Origin: a bacterium (Candidatus Gribaldobacteria) CG07_land_8_20_14_0_80_33_18
Lineage (GTDB): Bacteria > Patescibacteriota > Minisyncoccia > Minisyncoccales > CG1-02-41-26
Assembly: GCA_002779425.1 (NCBI GenBank)
Contig: PEWP01000022.1
Location: 1-5,850, forward strand
Direction: 5' to 3'
Length of the DNA: 5,850 nucleotides
The translations under genes and the position numbers were made by a program. Positions 1 to 4,550 of this stretch are shown one piece after another. The notes beneath the pieces are model-generated. The model was not told where the DNA came from. It saw only the letters and a list, made by a program, of their open reading frames with translations, and searched no databases. Positions within the stretch are counted from its first letter, which is position 1, and each line of letters opens with the position of its first letter.

Positions 1-34
1 TAAAGAAGTAAATAGGATAAAATAAAAAAGCTTA

Positions 35-250
35 ATGAAATTGAATAAAGTCAAAGAAAAAGGTCAAGTAATTGAAGCATTTCCCAATCTTGATTTTAAA
101 GTAAAATTAGAAAACGGAAGAGAGGTTTTAGCTCATTTGGCAGGAAGACTTCGATTGCATAGAATTAAAATTTTACCGGGAGATAAAGTATTGGTAGAAA
201 TAAGTCCCTATGATGAAAAAAGGGGAAGAATTATTTATCGTTTGAGATAA
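35..250 (+). CDS. infA: Translation initiation factor IF-1
   Basis: IF-1 binds the A site of the 30S subunit in the cytoplasm and helps IF-2 and IF-3 select the initiator tRNA. The 71-residue product has the usual family length and is a single S1-type OB fold: GQVIEAFPN near residue 10, then LENGREVLAHLAGRLR, the ILPGDKV turn near residues 46-52, and the C-terminal SPYDEKRGRIIYRLR, all matching the bacterial IF-1 pattern. It starts at ATG 35, with no clear ribosome binding site; an AGGAT lies 16 bases upstream, which is too far for a normal one. It is the first gene seen in a string of ribosomal genes and is followed 12 bases later by rpmJ, the classic infA-rpmJ-rpsM order. In many bacteria map or secY/adk precedes it; that part lies outside the window. 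Identification is secure. Confidence 0.97.
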   Translation: MKLNKVKEKGQVIEAFPNLDFKVKLENGREVLAHLAGRLRLHRIKILPGDKVLVEISPYDEKRGRIIYRLR

Positions 251-262
251 ACGTTTAAAAAG

Positions 263-376
263 ATGAAGGTCCATTCTTCAGTAAAAAAAATTTGTCGGAA
301 ATGTAAATTTGTTAGACGAAAAAGGAAACTCTACGTTATTTGTTCTAATCCAAAGCATAAACAGCGCCAAGGATAA
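263..376 (+). CDS. rpmJ: 50S ribosomal protein L36 (zinc-binding form)
   Basis: A 37-codon gene starting at ATG 263 and ending with TAA 374-376. The product begins MKVHSSVKKICRKCK and ends CSNPKHKQRQG, the standard L36 ends. L36 is the smallest protein of the large subunit and helps stabilise the 23S rRNA fold. All four zinc ligands of the C+ form are present: C11, C14, C27 and H32. Length (37 aa) is normal. No Shine-Dalgarno motif precedes the start, and the gap to infA is 12 bases, so re-initiation or translational coupling after infA is likely. rpsM follows after 7 bases. The reading frame overlaps an upstream-open rpsM frame, which shows that the rpsM start must be the later ATG at 384. 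Confidence 0.97.
   Translation: MKVHSSVKKICRKCKFVRRKRKLYVICSNPKHKQRQG
369..373 (+). promoter_or_regulatory. Ribosome binding site of rpsM (AAGGA, inside the end of rpmJ)
   Basis: An AAGGA core lies in the last codons of rpmJ, 10 bases before ATG 384. It supports 384 rather than the upstream TTG at 309 as the rpsM start. It is one of only two reasonable Shine-Dalgarno motifs in the cluster. Confidence 0.55.
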
Positions 377-383
377 GAATATT

Positions 384-773
384 ATGCCGAGAATAATTGG
401 GGTAAACATCCCTGAACAAAAACAAATATTAATTGCTTTAACCTATATTTATGGAATAGGGCGGCCTTTGAGTAAAAAAATTCTTCAGATGGTTCAAGTA
501 AATCCTAATAAACGAACTTCGGAATTAACAGAAGAAGAACTTAACAGAATTCAAAAAATTATAACTGATAATTATAAAGTTGAAGGAGACCTTCGGCGGA
601 TGGTAATAGGAGATATAAAACGGCTTAAGATAATTGGTTGTTGGCGAGGAATTCGTCACCAAAAAGGATTGCCAGTAAGAGGTCAGACAACCAGAAAAAA
701 TTCCCGCACAATTAGAGGAAATATAAGAAAAACAATGACTTCTGGCCGAAGACCAGCCTCCCAACCAACCTAA
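384..773 (+). CDS. rpsM: 30S ribosomal protein S13
   Basis: S13 sits in the head of the small subunit, where it contacts the P-site tRNA and forms bridges to the large subunit. From ATG 384 the product has 129 residues, close to the usual 115-125. It opens PRIIGVNIP, has the helix-two-turn-helix region with TYIYGIGRPLSKKIL (20-34), the conserved VEGDLRR (66-72), a CWRGIRHQKGLPVRGQ block (86-101) that binds 16S rRNA, and a basic tail ending GRRPASQPT. The frame stays open upstream to a TTG at 309, but that stretch is covered by rpmJ and the protein from 384 fits the family start (M-[AP]-R-I-x-G). The short gap to rpmJ leaves no room for the structured leader that S4 uses to control the alpha operon in E. 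coli. Confidence 0.97.
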   Translation: MPRIIGVNIPEQKQILIALTYIYGIGRPLSKKILQMVQVNPNKRTSELTEEELNRIQKIITDNYKVEGDLRRMVIGDIKRLKIIGCWRGIRHQKGLPVRGQTTRKNSRTIRGNIRKTMTSGRRPASQPT

Positions 774-776
774 AAA

Positions 777-790
777 TAAACTATAAACTA
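777..790 (+). repeat. Tandem 7-base repeat in the rpsM-rpsK gap
   Basis: TAAACTA occurs twice back to back (777-783 and 784-790) in the 28-base gap between rpsM and rpsK, the longest gap in the ribosomal cluster. The gap has no Shine-Dalgarno motif; the start of rpsK is preceded by AATTATTT. The repeat may be chance in AT-rich DNA. No function is claimed. Confidence 0.4.
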
Positions 791-801
791 TTTAATTATT
801 T

Positions 802-1254
802 ATGGGTAAAAAACGCATTGTTGCTAAAACAGAAGAAGAGTTAATTAAGGAAAAAGAAAAAGTTGAGCAGGCCGTAAAAAAAGAAATAAAAAAAGAGGTT
901 TCTTTTCGATTGGAAAAGGGAAAAATTTTTATTAGTTCAACTTATAATAATACCTTAATATCTTTAACTGATGAAAAAGGAAATGTTTTAACTCAAAGGT
1001 CCAGCGGTTCAATTGGCTTTCGCGGGACTAAAAAAGGAACGGCTTATGCAGCATCGCAGGTTGCTAATGCCATCGGTTTTATTTGTAAAAAACTAAAAAT
1101 AAAAGAATTCGAAGTATATATTAAAGGAATTGGAGCTGGTCGAGAATCGGCATTGCGAACTTTGGCTAATCAGGGATTAGATATTGTTTTAATCAAAGAT
1201 ACAACCCCTATTCCTCATAATGGTTGTCGACCCCCAAAAGTAAGGAGAGTATAA
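802..1254 (+). CDS. rpsK: 30S ribosomal protein S11 with N-terminal extension
   Basis: S11 lies on the platform of the small subunit, near the mRNA exit and the E site. The 150-residue product is about 20 longer than E. coli S11 (129). The extra part is a highly charged Lys/Glu-rich N terminus (residues about 1-38, with EEELIKEKEKVEQAVKKEIK) likely to form a helix. The core follows: IFISSTYNNTLISLTDEKGN (42-61), GFRGTKKGTAYAA (72-84) and the invariant C-terminal TPIPHNGCRPPKVRRV. The normally very conserved GPGPGRES loop reads GIGAGRES (109-116). It starts at ATG 802; no alternative start would remove only the extension, because the next in-frame Met is absent from it. rpsD follows 4 bases after the stop. 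Confidence 0.97.
   Translation: MGKKRIVAKTEEELIKEKEKVEQAVKKEIKKEVSFRLEKGKIFISSTYNNTLISLTDEKGNVLTQRSSGSIGFRGTKKGTAYAASQVANAIGFICKKLKIKEFEVYIKGIGAGRESALRTLANQGLDIVLIKDTTPIPHNGCRPPKVRRV
1242..1247 (+). promoter_or_regulatory. Strong ribosome binding site of rpsD (AAGGAG)
   Basis: AAGGAG ends 11 bases before ATG 1259, inside the last codons of rpsK. It is the only full Shine-Dalgarno core before any gene start in the window, so rpsD may be initiated independently of its neighbours. It also supports ATG 1259, giving an S4 that begins a few residues later than usual. Confidence 0.7.
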
Positions 1255-1258
1255 GTTT

Positions 1259-1915
1259 ATGAAAAAAAATAAGTGTAAAATTTGTCGTCGTCTTGGCCAA
1301 AAATTATTTTTAAAAGGAGAAAAATGTTTTTCTCCTAAATGTGCAATGATTAAACGTGCTTATCCCCCTGGTTTAGGGAGAAAAAAAAGAAGAAGAAGAA
1401 GGGAAGTTTCTGAATATGGTAAGGGATTAATAGAAAAGCAAAAATTAAAAAGTTGGTATAATCTTTCTGAAACTCAATTTAAAAATTATATTAAAAAAAT
1501 TTTAACTAAAAAGCCCTTCCCATTTTCAGCGGGGCAAAAGGTCGAAGATGTCGAAGAAGCGCTAATTAAAAAAATAGAAAAACGGCTGGATAATGTGATA
1601 TTTAGATTAGGTTTTACCAACTCTCGGTTTCAAGCTCGGCAGCTTGTTTCCCATTGTTATTTTAAAGTTAATGGCAAACCCGTTAATATTCCTTCATTTC
1701 AAGTAAAAAAAGGAGATATAATTACTTTAAAAGAATCAAAAAGACAAAAAACTTTTTTTAAGAATCTTTTAACTTATCAAAAAAAGTCGGAAATTCCTTC
1801 TTGGCTTCAACTTTCTGAAAACAAAACAGAAGGAAAAGTAGTTGGAGAGCCCTCTTATAAAGAGAGCGGAGCTCCAGCTGAAATTTTAACCATTTTTGAG
1901 TTTTACTCAAAATAA
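1259..1915 (+). CDS. rpsD: 30S ribosomal protein S4 (zinc-binding form)
   Basis: S4 is a primary 16S rRNA binder that nucleates assembly of the small-subunit body. The 218-residue product has the N-terminal zinc site of C+ S4 proteins: C6, C9, C23 and C28, the last two in KGEKCFSPKC. PPGLG and a very basic run (RKKRRRRRE, 41-49) follow, then QKLKSWYNLSETQFKNY (61-77). The S4 RNA-binding domain runs from about 108 to 168, with RLDNVIFRLGF and RQARQLV-like FQARQLV, and the protein ends FEFYSK. Compared with Thermus S4 it lacks about four N-terminal residues before the first Cys and has roughly ten extra residues around 83-100. S4 autoregulates its operon in several bacteria; no such leader is visible here. 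A hairpin lies early in the gene (1315-1336). Confidence 0.97.
   Translation: MKKNKCKICRRLGQKLFLKGEKCFSPKCAMIKRAYPPGLGRKKRRRRREVSEYGKGLIEKQKLKSWYNLSETQFKNYIKKILTKKPFPFSAGQKVEDVEEALIKKIEKRLDNVIFRLGFTNSRFQARQLVSHCYFKVNGKPVNIPSFQVKKGDIITLKESKRQKTFFKNLLTYQKKSEIPSWLQLSENKTEGKVVGEPSYKESGAPAEILTIFEFYSK
1315..1336 (+). other. Perfect inverted repeat early in rpsD covering an internal AGGAG-ATG
   Basis: AGGAGAAAAA (1315-1324) is the exact reverse complement of TTTTTCTCCT (1327-1336), giving about nine base pairs with an ATGT loop. The left arm is a Shine-Dalgarno core placed five bases before an out-of-frame ATG (1324) that opens a four-codon ORF ending at TAA. The sequence also encodes the conserved GEKCFSP of S4, so codon constraint could explain part of it. 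Confidence 0.35.
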
Positions 1916-1938
1916 GAACCTTATTCGTTCAAAATAAT

Positions 1939-2751
1939 ATGATTCCCTTACCATCACTACCTAAAATAATTAAAGAAGAAAAAAACAAAGCAATCATTGA
2001 GATTGAAGGATTATACCCTGGCTATGGAGCAACTATGGGAAATAGTTTGCGTCGGGTTTTACTTTCGTCTTTGGAAGGAGCAGCTATCACCCAGGTAAAA
2101 ATTAAAGGTGTTAGTCATGAATTTTCTACTATTAGTGGGGTTTTAGAAGATGTGATTATGATTATTTTAAATCTAAAAAAATTAAGATTTAAAATGTTTA
2201 GTGAAGAATCCCAGCATGCGAGTTTAAAAATAAAGGGCCAGAAAGAGGTAAAAGGTAAAGATTTTAAATTATCCCCTCAGATTGAAATTGTAAACTCCTC
2301 AGCCCATATTGCCACTTTAACTGCTAAATCTGCTGAAATAGATATGGAGGTTCAAATAGAAAGGGGAGTAGGATATCAAACAGTTGAAGAGAGAGAGATA
2401 AAAAAATGGGATGTTGGAGTTTTGCCAATAGATGCTATTTTTACTCCAATAAAAAAAGTAACCTTCCGGGTAGAAAATATGCGAGTAGGTAAAAGAACGG
2501 ACTTTGATAGATTACTTCTTGATATTGAAACAGATGGGACTATTTCACCAGCTATTGCTTTTTCTAAGGCCTCGAAAATTGTTTTAGACCATTTCAATTT
2601 ATTTTCTCAATTTGAAAAAGAAATTGAAAAACCAAAAGAGAAAGTAGAAAAAGTGAAAGTGGTACGTAAAACGAAGTTTATAGCGAAGCGAAGCGGAGCG
2701 TTCAAAAAGAAAGCAAAAAGAAAAAAGAAAGCAAAGAAAGCAAAGAAATAA
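1939..2751 (+). CDS. rpoA: RNA polymerase alpha subunit lacking the C-terminal domain
   Basis: Alpha dimerises and nucleates assembly of beta and beta-prime. The 270-residue product contains a full N-terminal domain: GLYPGYGATMGNSLRRVLLSS (24-44) with the assembly arginines, HEFSTISGVLEDVIMIILNLK (60-80), the IERGVGY stretch (about 140-146), the VLPIDAIFTPIKKVTFRVE block, RTDFDRLLLDIETDGTISP and the closing dimer helix up to about 225. The usual helix-hairpin-helix C-terminal domain (E. coli alpha has 329 aa) is absent. In its place is a 45-residue Lys/Glu-rich tail ending KKKAKKAKK, and rplQ starts four bases after the stop, so the domain is not present in another frame. An AGCGA pentamer repeat lies in the tail. 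No Shine-Dalgarno motif precedes ATG 1939; the context is AATATG. Loss of the domain would remove the UP-element and many activator contacts (inference). Confidence 0.95.
   Translation: MIPLPSLPKIIKEEKNKAIIEIEGLYPGYGATMGNSLRRVLLSSLEGAAITQVKIKGVSHEFSTISGVLEDVIMIILNLKKLRFKMFSEESQHASLKIKGQKEVKGKDFKLSPQIEIVNSSAHIATLTAKSAEIDMEVQIERGVGYQTVEEREIKKWDVGVLPIDAIFTPIKKVTFRVENMRVGKRTDFDRLLLDIETDGTISPAIAFSKASKIVLDHFNLFSQFEKEIEKPKEKVEKVKVVRKTKFIAKRSGAFKKKAKRKKKAKKAKK
2682..2701 (+). repeat. AGCGA/AGCGG pentamer repeat inside rpoA
   Basis: Four pentamer units in a row (AGCGA, AGCGA, AGCGG, AGCGT) form a GC-rich island in the AT-rich 3' end of rpoA. They encode A-K-R-S-G-A (residues 249-254) in the lysine-rich tail. 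A related repeat lies in the coding strand of the PEGA gene (4951-5000). Confidence 0.7.
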
Positions 2752-2755
2752 AAAT

Positions 2756-3103
2756 ATGCGAAAAAGAAAAAAAGGAAGAAAATTATCAAGAAAAAGTGGT
2801 CCAAGAAAGGCGCTAAAAATTTCTTTGGCTTCCAACTTTTTTTTACACGAGAAAATTAAAACAACTGAAGCCAGAGCTAAAGAAATTCGTCCTTTAGTAG
2901 AGAAATTCATAACTATGGCAAAAAAAGGAGATATAGCCACAATCCGTCATTTAAGAAGATTTTTCTTCCCTAAGCTCGTTAAGAAATTAGTTGCCGAAAT
3001 TGCGCCTCGATATAAAGAAAGAGCAGGTGGCTACACCCGAATTCTTAAATTAGGGTTAAGAAGTTTAGATGGAGCAAAAATGGCAATTATTGAATTAATA
3101 TGA
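2756..3103 (+). CDS. rplQ: 50S ribosomal protein L17
   Basis: L17 binds 23S rRNA near the peptide exit tunnel opening. The product has 115 residues, a usual length. It starts MRKRKKGRKLSRKSGPRKAL, then ASNFFLHEKIKTTEARAKEIRPLVEKFIT (25-53) and the signature APRYKERAGGYTRILKLGLRSLDGAKMAIIEL (83-114), which fits the family over its full length. The start ATG follows the rpoA stop by four bases, without a Shine-Dalgarno motif. It ends in TGA, and that TGA overlaps the rplM start as ATGA. This is the only TGA stop in the window and shows that TGA is not read as an amino acid here. rpoA-rplQ is the conserved end of the alpha operon. Confidence 0.97.
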   Translation: MRKRKKGRKLSRKSGPRKALKISLASNFFLHEKIKTTEARAKEIRPLVEKFITMAKKGDIATIRHLRRFFFPKLVKKLVAEIAPRYKERAGGYTRILKLGLRSLDGAKMAIIELI

Positions 3104-3453
3104 AAAGAGAAACTCGTACAATTGACGCCACAGGAAAACCTCTAGGAAGATTAGCATGTGAAATCACAATTTTATTGAGAGGAAAACAGAGGTCAAATTT
3201 CGTGCCCCATCTTGACGGAGGTGATTTTGTAGTTGTTAAAAATGTGGATAAGATTAAATTAACCGGGAAAAAAATGGAACAAAAAGTTTATTATAAATAT
3301 AGTGGTTATCCCGGTGGATTAAAAAAGAAGTCACTCGCTGAATTGTTTAGAATTAAACCCGGACTTGTTTTAAAAAAAGCAGTTTTCGGCATGTTGCCGA
3401 AAAATAAGTTAAGAGTAAAAATGATTAAATGCTTACAATATGCCAAGAATTAA
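3100..3453 (+). CDS. rplM: 50S ribosomal protein L13, short form
   Basis: L13 is an early-assembling large-subunit protein that binds 23S rRNA. At 117 residues it is shorter than the E. coli protein (142). It begins directly at the TIDATGKPLGRLA block (7-19), so the usual N-terminal 10 or so residues are missing. It keeps LRGKQRSNFVPHLDGGDFVVV (26-46), KVYYKYSGYPGGLK (62-75) and the signature AVFGMLPKNKLR (94-105), and ends at QYAKN, without the family's usual C-terminal tail. The start codon overlaps the rplQ stop (ATGA), which implies translational coupling. A perfect 9-bp hairpin covers the GMLPK codons. rplM-rpsI is a conserved pair, elsewhere often in its own operon; here it has no leader of its own. 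Confidence 0.96.
   Translation: MKRETRTIDATGKPLGRLACEITILLRGKQRSNFVPHLDGGDFVVVKNVDKIKLTGKKMEQKVYYKYSGYPGGLKKKSLAELFRIKPGLVLKKAVFGMLPKNKLRVKMIKCLQYAKN
3383..3403 (+). other. Perfect 9-bp hairpin within rplM
   Basis: TTTTCGGCA (3383-3391) pairs exactly with TGCCGAAAA (3395-3403) around a TGT loop. It lies 36 bases before the first possible rpsI start. It overlaps conserved codons (FGMLPK), so protein constraint may account for it. There is no T-tract after it on the + strand, so it is not a normal terminator. Confidence 0.35.
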
Positions 3454-3859
3454 AAAAACTGAAAAGGAAATGAAATATTTTGAAGCAGTAGGTCGAAGAA
3501 AAACAGCTATTGCTCGAGCTCGAATTTTTCTTCAAGGAGAAAAGGAAATTAAAGTAAACAACAAATCCTATAAAATTTATTTTCCTACTATCGAACTTCA
3601 GAAAATTATTGAATCGCCTTTTAATAAATTAAATTGTCAAGATAAATTCGGAGTAAATTTATTAGTAAAAAAAGGAGGTATCCATGCTCAGGCCGAAGCA
3701 GCTCGTTTAGCAATTGCTAAAGCATTGTGTTTATTGGACCCTAATTTTAAAAAACTATTAAGAAACGAAGGTTATTTAACCAGAGATTCTCGAATGCGAG
3801 AAAGGAAAAAATTTGGTTTAAAAAGAGCCCGGCGAGCCCCCCAGTGGTCAAAGCGGTAA
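3440..3859 (+). CDS. rpsI: 30S ribosomal protein S9
   Basis: S9 lies in the small-subunit head, and its C-terminal arm reaches the P-site tRNA. The product has 139 residues from ATG 3440, or 129 from the in-frame ATG at 3470. It has YFEAVGRRKTAIARARIF (13-30), the KKGGIHAQAEAARLAIAKAL signature (77-96), GYLTRDSRMRERKKFGLKRARRAPQ (111-135) and the invariant SKR end. The first start overlaps rplM by 14 bases in an AATATG context like the previous genes. The second gives the usual S9 length and beginning and follows AAAAGGAA, but that motif is almost touching the ATG. The 3440 start is kept, with doubt; the extra residues would be PRIKKTEKE. The nuclease gene starts one base after the stop. Confidence 0.95.
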   Translation: MPRIKKTEKEMKYFEAVGRRKTAIARARIFLQGEKEIKVNNKSYKIYFPTIELQKIIESPFNKLNCQDKFGVNLLVKKGGIHAQAEAARLAIAKALCLLDPNFKKLLRNEGYLTRDSRMRERKKFGLKRARRAPQWSKR

Positions 3860-3860
3860 A

Positions 3861-4550
3861 ATGTTAAAGGAACTTATTGATCAATTTTATTTGAATAGAA
3901 AGAAAGACAAAGGACAAGAGCATTTTTATATTAGTGAAGCAGGGAAGTGTCCCCGCCAGATTTTTTTTAAATTTAAAAATGCGCCCAGAAAAGAGATGGA
4001 GGCGAATATTTTAAGGTTATTTGACCATGGCGATCATATGCACCAGCTTATTATGAAACCTCTTTTAAGTACAAGGGAGGTGCGAGTGGTAACTGCTGAG
4101 GTAGATATTCCTCCTCAAGAGCTGGTGAGAGGAAGAGCGGATGCGGTCATTAGCGATGGTAAAGAACTCTATGTTTTAGACATTAAAAGCATGAATAGTA
4201 TGGTTTTTAAAAATTTAACAGAACCCAAAGAAGAAAATATTAATCAAATTCAGCTCTATTTACATTATTTTAAAATACCAAAAGGGATAATTCTTTATGT
4301 TGATAAAGATAAATTGGATTTGAAAGAATTTGCGGTTAATTACAATAAAACTTTGGTTGAAAAAATTTTAAAAGATTTAACTTGTCTTAAAAAACAAATT
4401 GATTCCAATACTATTCCTTCGAGAATTCCGGATTATCCAGATAATTGGCAATGCCGATATTGCCAATTTAAAGAAATTTGCGGGATGGCTGATGAGAAAG
4501 ATTTAGGTTGGGAAGATTTTAAAAAGAAAATTGAAAAATTAGGGAATTAA
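3861..4550 (+). CDS. Cas4/RecB-like PD-(D/E)XK nuclease with predicted Fe-S cluster
   Basis: A 229-residue protein with the layout of the Cas4/AddB branch of the PD-(D/E)XK nucleases. In order: SEAGKCPRQIFF with C30; a GDHMHQLI helix with H61 (the GxxxH motif); GRADAVI with D94; YVLDIKS with D107 and K109 (the D-x-K core); and NQIQLYLHYF with Q129 and Y133 (QxxxY). Cysteines C198, C201 and C207 follow in CRYCQFKEIC. In this family one Cys before and three after the nuclease fold hold a 4Fe-4S cluster, and the enzymes cut single-stranded DNA ends in a metal-dependent way; the activity here is inferred. No helicase domain, CRISPR array or cas1/cas2 is nearby, so it is a stand-alone member, possibly for DNA repair or processing. 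It starts one base after rpsI without a Shine-Dalgarno motif, so it is likely co-transcribed with the ribosomal genes. Confidence 0.85.
   Translation: MLKELIDQFYLNRKKDKGQEHFYISEAGKCPRQIFFKFKNAPRKEMEANILRLFDHGDHMHQLIMKPLLSTREVRVVTAEVDIPPQELVRGRADAVISDGKELYVLDIKSMNSMVFKNLTEPKEENINQIQLYLHYFKIPKGIILYVDKDKLDLKEFAVNYNKTLVEKILKDLTCLKKQIDSNTIPSRIPDYPDNWQCRYCQFKEICGMADEKDLGWEDFKKKIEKLGN
4443..4468 (+). other. Perfect 10-bp inverted repeat over the CxxC codons of the nuclease gene
   Basis: AATTGGCAAT (4443-4452) pairs exactly with ATTGCCAATT (4459-4468) around the loop GCCGAT. It spans the codons for W196-Q-C-R-Y-C-Q-F, about 80 bases before the stop. It could be a transcript-end structure or a by-product of the Cys codons. 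Confidence 0.35.

Noticed and set aside
1..34. End of an upstream gene (TAA at 1-3) or a promoter
   Set aside because: The stretch is too short to show a reading frame, and no -35/-10 pair stands out in the A-rich sequence.
309..383. Upstream TTG start extending rpsM by 25 residues
   Set aside because: The stretch lies inside rpmJ in another frame, and S13 homology begins at ATG 384, which has an AAGGA upstream.
525..764. Minus-strand ORF opposite rpsM
   Set aside because: Shadow of the rpsM coding frame; no recognisable protein and no start signal.
2700..2751. Frameshift at the A/G-rich end of rpoA hiding a C-terminal domain
   Set aside because: Only four bases separate the stop from rplQ, so there is no space for a roughly 70-residue domain in any frame.
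2376..2940. Three minus-strand ORFs opposite rpoA and rplQ, rich in Phe and Leu
   Set aside because: They arise from the Lys/Glu-rich codons on the + strand; the hydrophobic character is a by-product and not evidence of membrane proteins.
3861..4550. Cas4 as part of a CRISPR-Cas locus
   Set aside because: No repeats or spacers and no cas1/cas2 or effector genes are in the window; the family includes many stand-alone nucleases.
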